From NCBI GenBank assembly GCA_964465375.1, contig CAYXIJ010000003.1:59209-123208 (forward strand): a stretch of DNA of 64,000 nt, in the 5' to 3' direction. The first letter of the stretch is position 1. Every line of letters starts with the position of its first letter. The DNA comes from CAJWKT01 sp964465375. GTDB taxonomy: Bacteria > Pseudomonadota > Gammaproteobacteria > Steroidobacterales > Rariloculaceae. The notes under the pieces were generated by a model. The model ran no database searches. It was not told where the DNA came from and saw only the letters and a list, made by a program, of their open reading frames with translations. The position numbers and the translations under genes are program-made. Shown in pieces: positions 17,979 through 27,596 of the stretch.

Positions 17979-19286
17979 TTGAAAAAAATTAAGTTCGGTG
18001 GAACATACTTGGGGGCTACCTTTGTTTTTCTTGGCGCTGGGATGCAGGCTTGCAGCCAAAGCACCAATGAAACAGTTTCCGATGTCGCAACCATTACACT
18101 GCCTGGAACTGGCTTTGTAGCTATACCGGGGCAAAAAGGTGGTCAGGATATATTTGGTGCCTATGAGGTTGATGCCGATTGGCCAAAAGATCTTTCGACA
18201 ATTCCCGGGCACGAGGACTGGACTTTCGGGGCAGGCCAGAGTGTTTTTGCTGAGAGCCCGGATCGTGTTTTCGTATTGCAACGCGGCGAATTGCCAAATA
18301 TCGATAGACCTGAGGGGCGGATGTTGCCGGAATTTGGGCCTAGTATTTCTTTTCCTATAGGGAGGCTACCATGGCGGGATGCTACTCGCGCTAGTCCTCC
18401 CGGGGCACTCGATGGTGATGATCGGGATGTTTATGGAGATGGAACAGATAGATCAGGAATTGATTTTCGTTGGGAGCATTGTGTTCTTGTCTTCGATCGC
18501 GAAGGTAATTTGATAGAGGACTGGAGTCAGTGGGATGATATGTTGAGGCGTCCCCATGCAATTTACATCAGTCCCTATGATCCAGAGAAGCATGTTTGGA
18601 TCGTAGATGATTACAGGCATGTGGTTTTTAAGTTCACCAATGACGGCGAGCAGTTGGTACAGACTTTAGGTACTCTTAATGAGCGCGGTGACGGCCAGAC
18701 ACATTTTTACAGACCAACCTTTATGGCTTGGTTGCCAGACGGATCATTTTTTGTTGCAGACGGTTATGTGAATACCCGTGTCGTGAAATTTGATGCTCAG
18801 GGTAATTATCTTCTGGAGTGGGGGCAGGAGGGCACTCCACCTAACGAAATCCGTCCAGGGCATTTCAATAATGTGCACGGTATTGCCACAGATCCGGAAA
18901 CAGGTCGTGTATTTGTAAACGATCGAGATAACCACCGGGTTCAGGTGTTTGACCAAAATGGCAACTATTTAGACCAATGGAGTTTCGGGGACTTTCCATC
19001 AGATATTCATATGTTTATTATTGGCGCCGATCGCTATCTTTGGGCAGCAGATCGCGGCACAAATAAAATTCTGAAATACGATCTAAGTGGTAATTTTCTT
19101 TATTCTTGGGGGGTTTGGGGTGATTTCCCGGGTGGTATGTGGGGTGTGCACGGGATGGCTGTAGATCAGGAAGGTAACTTCTATATTGCTGAGGTTGATA
19201 ATGGTGGTGCCCAGAAATTTACCCCCCGAATAGGCGCAAATCCTGATTTCCTAGTCGGTAAACCATTTTATTCAGCATGGAAATAA
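17979..19286 (+). CDS. NHL-repeat lipoprotein, peptidyl-amidoglycolate lyase-like
   Basis: Secreted six-bladed propeller protein with NHL repeats, 435 residues, starting at TTG after a strong AAAGGAGG. The signal ends at a lipobox-like Cys (MQACSQ). Repeats such as HGIATDPETGRVFVNDRDNHRVQVFD and HGMAVDQEGNFYIAEVDNGGAQKF follow the pattern of peptidyl-alpha-hydroxyglycine alpha-amidating lyase and related NHL proteins. The region RRPHAIYISPYDPEKHVWIVDDYRH is typical of that subgroup. Function in bacteria is uncertain: it may be a lyase or only a scaffold. It follows the nitrilase closely, a pairing that suggests a common pathway for a nitrogen-containing compound (inference). Confidence 0.78.
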   Translation: MKKIKFGGTYLGATFVFLGAGMQACSQSTNETVSDVATITLPGTGFVAIPGQKGGQDIFGAYEVDADWPKDLSTIPGHEDWTFGAGQSVFAESPDRVFVLQRGELPNIDRPEGRMLPEFGPSISFPIGRLPWRDATRASPPGALDGDDRDVYGDGTDRSGIDFRWEHCVLVFDREGNLIEDWSQWDDMLRRPHAIYISPYDPEKHVWIVDDYRHVVFKFTNDGEQLVQTLGTLNERGDGQTHFYRPTFMAWLPDGSFFVADGYVNTRVVKFDAQGNYLLEWGQEGTPPNEIRPGHFNNVHGIATDPETGRVFVNDRDNHRVQVFDQNGNYLDQWSFGDFPSDIHMFIIGADRYLWAADRGTNKILKYDLSGNFLYSWGVWGDFPGGMWGVHGMAVDQEGNFYIAEVDNGGAQKFTPRIGANPDFLVGKPFYSAWK

Positions 19287-19338
19287 TGTCTGTATGTCTT
19301 TAGTTGTGGTTACTGTATTTTAAGAGTTGCAATTTTGT

Positions 19339-21543
19339 ATGGATTTATCAGGGAACTTTTGGAGGCGATACTGGATCATACTCGTTTTTTTTTGCACTGG
19401 AGCCGGGTTAGGCCAGAGTCCTGATAGTTCCCCGCTGAAAACTGTGCAGGCCGTCCGTGTTAGTGAGCCGTTGTCCATAGATGGTCGCCTAGATGAGGCA
19501 GCATGGGCAGGTGCCGCTGTGGTAGAGGATTTTCATCAGATACTTCCAATTGAATATGCACCTCCGAGTCAAAAGACTCAGTTTTTTCTACTTTACGACG
19601 ACGATGCACTTTATGTCGCTGCAAAAATGTGGGATAGCGAGCCGGACCTGATTACCGCAAAAGTCTTAAGGCAAGGGGGTCAGTCCTGGACAGATGACCA
19701 ATTTCATTTACTGCTGGATCCCTTTAATGATAAGCGCAGCGGCTACCGGTTCCAAATCAATCCCAATGGACTTAGGCAAGAAGGGCTAACTCTTAATGCG
19801 AGTCAGGTGGAATGGAATTGGGTGGGTATTTGGCAGGCGGCAGCAGTTCAGGATGAAGAAGGTTGGGTGGCTGAGACTCGAATTCCTTTCAAGTCTCTCT
19901 CTTTTGATCCAGAGAGCGATATCTGGGGTATCAACTTTACTAGAAAAATCAGCCGGGAAAATGAAACCATTGGTTGGGTATCTCGGAACCAAACCATTAG
20001 TCCTGCAATTGCGGGCATTCTGACTGGCTTGGAAGGTATTAAGCAGGGGCTTGGTTTGGATGTCGTACCAACACTAACAATTAACAAGGAGCGAACTTTT
20101 ACACCGCATAGTAGTGATTCGGGAGCTGAACCTTCCCTTGATATTTTTTATAAGATCACGCCGGCACTGAACGCATCTTTTACTCTTAACACAGACTTTT
20201 CAGCAACAGAAGTGGATGACCGTCAGGTAAACTTAACTCGGTTCGGCCTGTTTTTTCCGGAGAAAAGGGATTTTTTTCTGCAGGATACGGATATTTTCGA
20301 ATTCGGTCGTCTTGGTTTTCGCGACTTCGGTGGCCGTTTTTCACGACCTCTTTCGGAAAATGGTCGGCCATTCTTCTCCCGTAAAATTGGACTCAGCTCC
20401 ACAGGTCAGCCTGTAGGACTGGACGTAGGCGGAAAACTTAGCGGTCGCATAGGCCGCTGGAATATTGGTGCGCTAGCTGTTCAACAGGATGAGTTCGAGG
20501 CAGTTCAAGTGGCAGATCTGTTTGTTGGTCGGGCTACTGCTAATATCCTACAGGAGTCTAATATTGGCATGATCATTACTAATGGTGATCCGCGGTCTAA
20601 TTTGGGTAACAGCGTGTTGGGTGCCGATTTTCATTACCAGAATACGCGGCTATCTAATGGCAGGGTTATTGAGGCAGATATTTGGTATCAGCAGTCCAAC
20701 ACAGAGGGAATTGATGGTGATGATGCAGCTTGGAGCGCCAAATTAAAGATGCCTAATAATACTGGCTTTAGAGGAGAGATAGGGTTAAAGGAGATTCAGG
20801 CCAATTTTATTCCTGCTTTAGGTTATATCAACCGCAAAGATATCCGGGATTATACCTTTGAGGCTGGCTACACGTATCGTAGTCTTGGTGGCGCAGTTAG
20901 GTCAGTATACGGAGGGGCCATAGTTGAGCGAGTGGAATACCTAAACGGTGAATTGCAGAGTCAGGTCGCGAATTTGCGCTTGGACATACAAAATCAAACA
21001 AACGACAAAGTCGTTCTTACTTATAGTGAAGAGAGGGAGGGCCTGGTTCAGCCATTTGAAATTTCAAAGGGCATTGTTATTCCACGGGGTGTCTATGCAT
21101 TTGATGGGTTTAGGGTTCACGTAGATACCGGTACCCACAGGAAATTGAAAACAAGATTTACGGTGGGCAGCGGAGATTTCTATGCTGGCAAACAGGAAAA
21201 CGTCAATATGTTTTTGGAGTGGACTCCCAACCAGCACTTTCGAACGAGTGTGAATTACAGATACAACGATGTTTCGCTACCTCAGGGAAATTTTATTCTC
21301 CGGTTGGTGCAGGTTGGGTTAGATTTAACTTTTACTTCTACTCTTTCATGGGTGAATCTACTTCAATATGACAATAATTCTGAGATGCTGGGTATAAATA
21401 GTCGACTTCATTGGATACCGCAAGCAGGCCGGGAAATGTTTATTGTGCTAAACCATAATCTAGAAGACCCGGACCGGGACAATAGATTTCAATCAGCATT
21501 CGCTGATCTATCGCTCAAGGTTAATTACACACTACGCTTTTAG
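19339..21543 (+). CDS. CBM9-like/DUF5916 outer-membrane protein, copy 1
   Basis: Large envelope protein of about 734 residues. After a signal peptide (ending GLGQ) comes a CBM9-like carbohydrate-binding domain (about residues 35-220; DGRLDEAAW is its hallmark), followed by a DUF5916 region rich in beta strands. The motif VNLTRFGLFFPEKRDFFLQD is the family signature, and the protein ends in Phe (NYTLRF), a sign of an outer-membrane barrel. The ATG at 19339 is chosen; a TTG at 19327 is also in frame. A close paralogue follows at 21734. DUF5916 proteins have no proven role; binding or passage of a polymer at the cell surface is a reasonable guess. Confidence 0.85.
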   Translation: MDLSGNFWRRYWIILVFFCTGAGLGQSPDSSPLKTVQAVRVSEPLSIDGRLDEAAWAGAAVVEDFHQILPIEYAPPSQKTQFFLLYDDDALYVAAKMWDSEPDLITAKVLRQGGQSWTDDQFHLLLDPFNDKRSGYRFQINPNGLRQEGLTLNASQVEWNWVGIWQAAAVQDEEGWVAETRIPFKSLSFDPESDIWGINFTRKISRENETIGWVSRNQTISPAIAGILTGLEGIKQGLGLDVVPTLTINKERTFTPHSSDSGAEPSLDIFYKITPALNASFTLNTDFSATEVDDRQVNLTRFGLFFPEKRDFFLQDTDIFEFGRLGFRDFGGRFSRPLSENGRPFFSRKIGLSSTGQPVGLDVGGKLSGRIGRWNIGALAVQQDEFEAVQVADLFVGRATANILQESNIGMIITNGDPRSNLGNSVLGADFHYQNTRLSNGRVIEADIWYQQSNTEGIDGDDAAWSAKLKMPNNTGFRGEIGLKEIQANFIPALGYINRKDIRDYTFEAGYTYRSLGGAVRSVYGGAIVERVEYLNGELQSQVANLRLDIQNQTNDKVVLTYSEEREGLVQPFEISKGIVIPRGVYAFDGFRVHVDTGTHRKLKTRFTVGSGDFYAGKQENVNMFLEWTPNQHFRTSVNYRYNDVSLPQGNFILRLVQVGLDLTFTSTLSWVNLLQYDNNSEMLGINSRLHWIPQAGREMFIVLNHNLEDPDRDNRFQSAFADLSLKVNYTLRF

Positions 21544-21733
21544 CATTATTATTTTTTTGTTGGTAATAATTTTTAGCCTTACTAAGGTAGATACAATCAC
21601 GTAATTATTATGGGATCGAATAAAATTCTTATTCACTATGTATTTATAAATTTATTAGATCCAACTAGTTTTTTTATCCCGTTCATGTGTGTTAGTGCAA
21701 TCATTCGAATAGGTAGTATTTTTATATTGGCTT

Positions 21734-23926
21734 ATGGCGCTTAGTGTTCAAAGGATCCTATTTTTGAGTTGGAGCTTATCTCTCCTGCTCATGTTTCCGT
21801 TTATATTGATGGCGCAGGACTCAGGTGCTGAGGTAAAGGTGATGCGCGCGGTTCGCGCTATCACGCCGCCGGTGGTAGACGGGCGCTTAGACGAAGGTAT
21901 CTGGAGCACCGCAGCCATAGTTGATGACTTTCATCAGATATCTCCTGACGAATATACGGAACCTTCTGAGAGCACTGTTATCTATCTAATGTACGACCAG
22001 GATGCTTTGTATGTAGGAGCTCGTCTTTTGGATAGTACGCCCGAGCAAATTGTGGCACGCGTATTGCGTCAAGGTGAGCGACCAGAAAATGATGACTCTT
22101 TTTCGGTCGTGTTAAGTCCTTTCAACGACCAAAGGAGCGGCTATCTTTTTGAGGTAAACGCAAATGGCGTGCGCTCGGAGGCCCTCTATAGGGACAACAG
22201 GACCCAGTTTGACTGGGAGGGTATCTGGAGAGCGGCATCAACCAAGGGAGATGATGGGTGGGTTGCCGAGATGGCCATTCCTTTCAAGAGTCTTTCCTTT
22301 GATCCTGGGGGTGATACCTGGGGTATAAATTTTGCTCGTAAAATTGCGCGCAAGCAGGAGACTATGGGATGGGTGTCCCGTAGTCGTGAACAAAATCCCA
22401 GTGTGGTTGGAGTCGTTACGGGGTTGGCTGGCCTTGACCAGGGAAGTGGTTTGGATATAGCCCCCTCCCTCAGTTTGCGCCGAGCAAAATCCTTCTCTTC
22501 AGGAATAGGTAATTCCGAAACTGAACCCTCGCTGGATGTTTTTTACAAGTTCACGCCGGCACTTACTGGTGTGCTGACCCTGAATACTGATTTTTCAGCG
22601 ACAGAAGTCGATGATAGACAGGTTAATCTCACACGTTTTAGTCTTTTCTTTCCTGAAAAGAGGGATTTTTTTCTACAGGATGCTGATATTTTCGAGTTTG
22701 GCCGAATCGGGGTTTTCCCTGGGCCCGACAACAACAGCGGGAGACCTTTTTTTTCCCGAACTATTGGTTTAAGTGAAACCAAGAAACCCGTCGACCTTCA
22801 AGGTGGAGTCAAGCTGAGTGGCCGTGTGGGCCGATGGAATCTAGGTGTGCTCAGTGTTCGACAAGACCAATTTGAAGATGTCGATGCCAGTAGCCTTTTC
22901 GTTGGGAGAATTGCAGCGAATGTTCTTGAAGAATCCAATGTCGGGATGATCATTACTGAAGGTGATCCTCATACCAACCGCAACAATAGTCTTTATGGCA
23001 TAGATTTTCGTTATCTTAATACGCGGTTTCGTAGTGGGCGTAACTTAGAAGGTGAAGCCTGGTACCAGAAAACCGAGACGCCCGGACTGGATGGGGATGA
23101 CAGTGCGTTGGGATGGGGTATACGAAGCCAGCCTCAAGAGAACTTTGGTACTTGGGTGTCCTATAGGCAGCTTGAGAAAAACTATAATCCTGCATTGGGG
23201 TATCTGAGCCGGCCCGGCACTAAAAATATAAATGCTTCTGTGTACTGGACCTTCCGCCCAAAGGAGCGTTATTTACGCACAATTAGGCCCCGTATCGTTA
23301 TTGATCGGTTCGAGCGATTCGAAGATGGAAGTATTGATAGCGAGTATCTAACCTTAGAGCCCTTTCAACTTACAAATCATACTGGAGACATGATTCAGCT
23401 TGACTTCACTCAGGACAAAGAGGGTCTACTCGGTCCATTTGAAATTTCCAAAGGTATCGTTATCCCAGCAGGCGTATATAGCTTTCAAAGGCAGAACCTT
23501 ATTTTTCGCTCAGGTGCACAAAGAAAGTTTGCGGGTGAGCTTACGTACAGCGAAGGTGATTTTTACGGAGGAAAAAAGACGGCCTTAGCAGCTAATTTCG
23601 GTTGGCGCCCCTCTGCAAGATTTAATTTTAACGCCAGTTACTCGATAGACGATATTAGTCTCCCCCAAGGTTCATTCACTAGCAGGCTGATTCGACTGAG
23701 AGCCGATCTTGTTTTTTCCTCTACACTATCATGGGCGAACTTGATCCAATGGGATAACAGATCGAACTCGATGGGAATTAATAGCCGATTTCACTGGATT
23801 CCTGAGGCAGGGCGCGAGGTTTTTTTAGTGTTGAACCACAACCTTCAGGATATCGATAGCAATAGAAATTTTCGCTCAAATACAGCCGATTTGACTGCGA
23901 AGGTAAATTATACCTTTCGTTTTTGA
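21734..23926 (+). CDS. CBM9-like/DUF5916 outer-membrane protein, copy 2
   Basis: Tandem paralogue of the preceding gene, 730 residues, with the same layout: signal peptide (ending LMAQ), CBM9-like domain (DGRLDEGIW, FHQISPDEY), DUF5916 signature VNLTRFSLFFPEKRDFFLQD and terminal Phe (NYTFRF). Long stretches are identical to copy 1 (for example TLNTDFSATEVDDRQVNLTR), while loops differ, so this is an older duplication that has diverged in exposed parts. The 190-bp gap between copies is AT-rich and could hold a separate promoter. Function unknown. Confidence 0.85.
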   Translation: MALSVQRILFLSWSLSLLLMFPFILMAQDSGAEVKVMRAVRAITPPVVDGRLDEGIWSTAAIVDDFHQISPDEYTEPSESTVIYLMYDQDALYVGARLLDSTPEQIVARVLRQGERPENDDSFSVVLSPFNDQRSGYLFEVNANGVRSEALYRDNRTQFDWEGIWRAASTKGDDGWVAEMAIPFKSLSFDPGGDTWGINFARKIARKQETMGWVSRSREQNPSVVGVVTGLAGLDQGSGLDIAPSLSLRRAKSFSSGIGNSETEPSLDVFYKFTPALTGVLTLNTDFSATEVDDRQVNLTRFSLFFPEKRDFFLQDADIFEFGRIGVFPGPDNNSGRPFFSRTIGLSETKKPVDLQGGVKLSGRVGRWNLGVLSVRQDQFEDVDASSLFVGRIAANVLEESNVGMIITEGDPHTNRNNSLYGIDFRYLNTRFRSGRNLEGEAWYQKTETPGLDGDDSALGWGIRSQPQENFGTWVSYRQLEKNYNPALGYLSRPGTKNINASVYWTFRPKERYLRTIRPRIVIDRFERFEDGSIDSEYLTLEPFQLTNHTGDMIQLDFTQDKEGLLGPFEISKGIVIPAGVYSFQRQNLIFRSGAQRKFAGELTYSEGDFYGGKKTALAANFGWRPSARFNFNASYSIDDISLPQGSFTSRLIRLRADLVFSSTLSWANLIQWDNRSNSMGINSRFHWIPEAGREVFLVLNHNLQDIDSNRNFRSNTADLTAKVNYTFRF

Positions 23927-24105
23927 TCCGGCAGGCGAGTTTCTTTTATCCATTTTTTGTAAAGCCCAGATCAATAACAACAGAGGTAAAGGAGCTTGAT
24001 AAATTAGGTCTTGAGAATAATACTGGTTATCCCCATATCTTCTTTGATGAGATGACTGGGACAGAAACAAAATCCCAGAACTTTATGAAAACGCGAGAGG
24101 ATACA

Positions 24106-24273
24106 ATGGAATCAATTTTTATACATGAAGAGGCTATGAAAGCTCAACTTGCGCTGCTAGCCATCAATTTTTCCTCCTGGAGGCCAGACATTAATCGGTG
24201 GTTACACAGTGAGGATTCAGAGACTTCTCTGAGAGAGATGCTTCAGTATGTACCTTGCATGCTCATTCATTAA
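24106..24273 (+). CDS. Hypothetical 55-residue protein
   Basis: Short open frame starting with ATG at 24106 after AGAGGA (24096-24101). It is acidic and amphipathic, with the segment EEAMKAQLALLAINFSSWRP and a C-terminus LREMLQYVPCML. No homology recognised, no signal peptide or membrane helix. The frame is open further upstream to 23923, but nothing there looks coding. May be real because of the ribosome site and its position between the DUF5916 pair and the next small ORF. Low certainty. Confidence 0.3.
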   Translation: MESIFIHEEAMKAQLALLAINFSSWRPDINRWLHSEDSETSLREMLQYVPCMLIH

Positions 24274-24294
24274 TCAGATGATTTCGCTGACTGC

Positions 24295-24612
24295 GTGATA
24301 GCAAGATATTTAATAGCGTTTTCTGGAGCAGCGGGAATAACTCTTGGCCTGTTTTTCTTTATGAATGACGTTTCTGAGCGAATGCAGGTGGGTGACGGGA
24401 CGCTCTACTTCAAGATCACAGATTTTATTCCTGCCCCGGACCCTGGAAGGCAGTTGCCCGAAACGCCCGTACTGCCGGAATTGCGTCCGGGGGTTGTTGG
24501 TCTAGAATATGAGGGTGGTATGGCTAAAGCCTCAGTAGATTTTATTCCGTCAGATGTTGAAGTAGCGACATCAACAATAGAGCCGGATCGTCCTCAGGAA
24601 CCTACCGAATAA
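24295..24612 (+). CDS. Small membrane-anchored protein resembling a TonB N-terminal half
   Basis: GTG-initiated ORF of 105 residues. It has an N-terminal basic residue and one membrane helix (about residues 3-23: YLIAFSGAAGITLGLFFFM), then an acidic, Pro-rich periplasmic tail (PAPDPGRQLPETPVLPEL and EPDRPQEPTE). This layout matches the first part of TonB-type energy transducers, but the C-terminal TonB domain that contacts receptors is absent and no continuation is found in any downstream frame. It may be a truncated TonB or an accessory protein. It lies just before the convergent TonB receptor at 24786-27236. Confidence 0.45.
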   Translation: MIARYLIAFSGAAGITLGLFFFMNDVSERMQVGDGTLYFKITDFIPAPDPGRQLPETPVLPELRPGVVGLEYEGGMAKASVDFIPSDVEVATSTIEPDRPQEPTE

Positions 24613-24726
24613 TTGTGGTACATCTGATCGTTAGTTTTTCATCTTGGTTGATAAAAAAATTTAATCTGCAGAGGTTTTTTTGATATACCCCATTTCCTCA
24701 TTGCAGAGCAAGCACGGAATAATCAT

Positions 24727-24766
24727 AAAAAAACCCCATACCGCACACAATAGGTACGGTATGGGG
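24727..24766 (-). terminator. Rho-independent terminator for TonB receptor 2
   Basis: On the minus strand a perfect 10-bp stem CCCCATACCG/CGGTATGGGG (24766-24757 with 24743-24734) is followed by seven T residues. It lies 20 bp beyond the stop of the receptor. Confidence 0.88.
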
Positions 24767-24785
24767 CTAAGAAGAGTTTCTCAAA

Positions 24786-27236
24786 CTATCTAACGCTGTA
24801 CGAAAATTGGACCCCAATGGTACGGGGCTGGTTGATTGTACGGCTTGTATGGGAGGGGTTTCCTCTCGCGTTTTGGAAGAGCGCACCAATCTTATCCGTT
24901 GCATTTCTTACAAATACAGCAGCTTGCCAATTTTCAGCCTGAACGCCCGCTCTTAAGTTGAGGGTTGCCCAGGAAGCGACCGGCACGTTTCTTGAGAATT
25001 CACCAGAGGAGTTTCTTACATTGTCGATCCGGTCAATATCGCCCGTGTGACGGTAATCGGCGAAGAAAAAGCCGTTACGGTTATTCCCGGTAGGCCATGT
25101 GTATTGCAGTGCCGCGCTATATGCAATTTCGGGAGTACGCGTAATAAGTGGGTCACCCGCCAGAGCTTTATAGCTGCTGGCCGTTTTTCCTACATCACTA
25201 AAGGGCCACTCGTTGTAGAGATTTTTCAGGACCTCTGAGTCATTGGTTGACATGTTGAAGAGTACTCGCAGACGGTCCGTGGGCCGCGCGTCCACCTCCA
25301 CTTCAAAGCCATTAACCGTAGCGCACTTCCCACTACAGTTCACTTGGGCCTGGAAAGCGCCCCCTGAGAAATCAACCGAGTACTGCATGTCATAGAAATC
25401 GATTTGATAATAAGACATGTTGAACATCGTGCTATCCCCGAGAATGCTCTTGAATCCAAACTCATAGTTCCAGGTGTAGTCATGCTCAAATTGAGCCGGC
25501 ATTTCCGGTTCGATCTGATTAACCGTACCGCCAGAACGGAATCCTTGCCCAGCGATGAAGTACATCATGCGATCATCGGTAATATCATAGCTGAGCTCAA
25601 CTTTTTTAATGGAATCCTTTTCGGATATCACATAGGTTGGTGCAGCCATGGGTTCAACCGTTCCATGGAAGAAGGGGACGATGAAAGTACCACCATCTTT
25701 ATTCCAGTTATCAAAGTAGCGGCCACCGACATTTACTCGGAATCTATCCGAGACATCAATGTTGACTTCCCCGAAGAGTGCTTTTTGTTCCATCTGGAAC
25801 CTTGCCACACGCTCGTACATGGACTTGTTTGTGTCCGTGAGCGGGAGGATTACGCCCGTGTTCGGGTTGGTTTCTAGGAAGCTGTTGTGGAGGTTAATGT
25901 CCCGCTCCGTTGCGACATAACCAACAACGTAGTTGACTCGGCCAGGGAGACTTGAGGCAAATCGAACTTCGTTGCTACTTAGTTCCATGTCCGTAATGGA
26001 CTGGAATACACCACCCTCGGCCCCGTCGCCTGCATATTTCCGGCAAAAGCCACTAAAGGGAGATTGACCATCGTTAGCATAGTCGTTCGAGAGTGAGTCG
26101 CACGTTCCACCGTAATTTGTTCTATTACCGACGAGTCGTGCTCTGCGAAGAGGGAAGAATCCACCCCCAAAGAACCCGATTAGGCCGCTGATATCCGATG
26201 TTAAATCCGTGTCCTTAGTGGAGGAACTCGATGCCCAGGTTAGTGTGCCTCGCTCCATCTCATGGTTTAGGGTCAGCCCGAACATATCTAGGGTTTCGTC
26301 CGTAAGATCGTTGCCTGATTTACTAATGAGTCCCACACCATCGGCAGCTTTCTTACACCCACCACACGGCGGTGGCCCGAATGCTCCGTCATAGGGACGA
26401 TCAACCGCGCCAGCCCTTGCCGTTGTATCCTGGGAAAAGTATTGCAGTAGCAGGTCCGTGTTGTCGCTAAGCAGGGCGCTCATGGACAACCGGAAACCGG
26501 AACGGTCCCAGCCATTAATGTTTGACCCGGAAAGGCCAATCTTTTCTCCATTTGGTGAGGATAGATTTTTGGCATTCGGGTGTTTATTTTCATAGGGAAC
26601 GGCGTCGATGAAGCCCCCGACTTCCCGGGTATAGGCCGCTAAACGAAAACCAATCGAGTCCGAGACCGGCAGATTCAAAAAACCCTTAACATTGAAGCCA
26701 CCATCACCACCGGAGGTGCTGTCGACCTGAGTGGTAAAGCCAGCATCAAAAGCCTCCAGGTCTGGTTTTCTGGTGACAAAGCGCACAGCCCCTGCGAGTG
26801 AGTTAGAGCCAAGCAGTGTCCCTCTGGGGCCACGTAAAACTTCTACTTGCTCAACATCATAGACATCTAAGTCGAATTGGCGCCGCCCCAAATCAGAAGT
26901 ATCTTCGCCTGACCCGGAGGTTGGCATGTTATCCCAAAGGATAGTGGCGCCGGATTCCCCGTCGGCGTTTACTCCGCGGATAACGATTGTGTTATCACCT
27001 ACGGCACGGTTGATCACATCTAGGCCAACCACGGTACGCGCAATATCCTCGAAATCCTGCGCTCCTATTGCTTCCAGTGTGTCACCGGTCAAGACGCCAA
27101 TGGATCCCGCAATATCCTGAACATTTGCGGAGCCTCTCTTGGTAGTAACAATAATTTCCTCCAAGGCTTGTTGCGCGCTGGCAGTACCTGTTATTACGAA
27201 GGAAAATAACAAGAAGTATCTAATCAAAATCTTCAT
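24786..27236 (-). CDS. TonB-dependent receptor, complete
   Basis: Complete 816-residue TonB-dependent outer-membrane receptor. A signal peptide (about residues 1-21, ending TASA) is followed by the TonB-box-like ALEEIIVTTKR, the plug (VEVLRGPRGTLLGSNSLAGAVRF at about 130-152) and a beta-barrel rich in aromatic strands. Cys-rich loops occur near residue 290 (PPCGGCKK) and residue 640. The barrel ends with FSYSVR. An AGGAGAG ribosome site precedes the ATG. The divergent gene on the other side is the DUF1592-type cytochrome, and a palindrome shared with another promoter lies in the 360-bp intergenic region. Ligand unknown. Confidence 0.95.
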   Translation of the reverse strand: MKILIRYFLLFSFVITGTASAQQALEEIIVTTKRGSANVQDIAGSIGVLTGDTLEAIGAQDFEDIARTVVGLDVINRAVGDNTIVIRGVNADGESGATILWDNMPTSGSGEDTSDLGRRQFDLDVYDVEQVEVLRGPRGTLLGSNSLAGAVRFVTRKPDLEAFDAGFTTQVDSTSGGDGGFNVKGFLNLPVSDSIGFRLAAYTREVGGFIDAVPYENKHPNAKNLSSPNGEKIGLSGSNINGWDRSGFRLSMSALLSDNTDLLLQYFSQDTTARAGAVDRPYDGAFGPPPCGGCKKAADGVGLISKSGNDLTDETLDMFGLTLNHEMERGTLTWASSSSTKDTDLTSDISGLIGFFGGGFFPLRRARLVGNRTNYGGTCDSLSNDYANDGQSPFSGFCRKYAGDGAEGGVFQSITDMELSSNEVRFASSLPGRVNYVVGYVATERDINLHNSFLETNPNTGVILPLTDTNKSMYERVARFQMEQKALFGEVNIDVSDRFRVNVGGRYFDNWNKDGGTFIVPFFHGTVEPMAAPTYVISEKDSIKKVELSYDITDDRMMYFIAGQGFRSGGTVNQIEPEMPAQFEHDYTWNYEFGFKSILGDSTMFNMSYYQIDFYDMQYSVDFSGGAFQAQVNCSGKCATVNGFEVEVDARPTDRLRVLFNMSTNDSEVLKNLYNEWPFSDVGKTASSYKALAGDPLITRTPEIAYSAALQYTWPTGNNRNGFFFADYRHTGDIDRIDNVRNSSGEFSRNVPVASWATLNLRAGVQAENWQAAVFVRNATDKIGALFQNARGNPSHTSRTINQPRTIGVQFSYSVR

Positions 27237-27596
27237 ACGGACTCTCCTGTTCCCACAGTTAGCTCTCTAATTTTGTTGTAAATAAGAGACAATTCCTAGC
27301 ACAATTACCCACAGAGTGACGTTTGCCTAAGGGCCTGTCCAATGATATTTAGACTTTAACTATAACCTTTTTGTTATGTTAATCTCCAGTTGAGTTAGTT
27401 TTGGGGGTTTTGTACTATCCGATTGACCTCAGGATATGCGGCGCTGGAGCCCAAAAATGCAACGGTATGCGCTTTTTGCATACCTTAGTCTGTGCATCGC
27501 ACGTACCTGATGATCTACACTACTGGGAGTCTGTGAGGACAGTATTTTAGGCTTGGTGGTGACTAGGATCATGCCCTATAAGTAGAATAGGTAGGT
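27237..27596. promoter_or_regulatory. 360-bp divergent control region
   Basis: No gene seen. The region separates the minus-strand TonB receptor from the plus-strand DUF1592-type gene and must hold both promoters. It contains an AT-rich stretch (about 27350-27400) and the 21-bp palindrome at 27464-27484. Confidence 0.5.
27464..27484. promoter_or_regulatory. Palindromic operator candidate GGTAT-N11-ATACC, second site
   Basis: Perfect 7-bp arms GGTATGC / GCATACC separated by 7 bases. Overall size and outer bases match the site at 2459-2479. It lies 112 bp before the ATG at 27597 and about 230 bp before the divergent receptor. Confidence 0.4.

Noticed and set aside
21545..21572. ATTATTA/TAATAAT hairpin after DUF5916 copy 1
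   Set aside because: Only A/T pairs; too weak to call a terminator.
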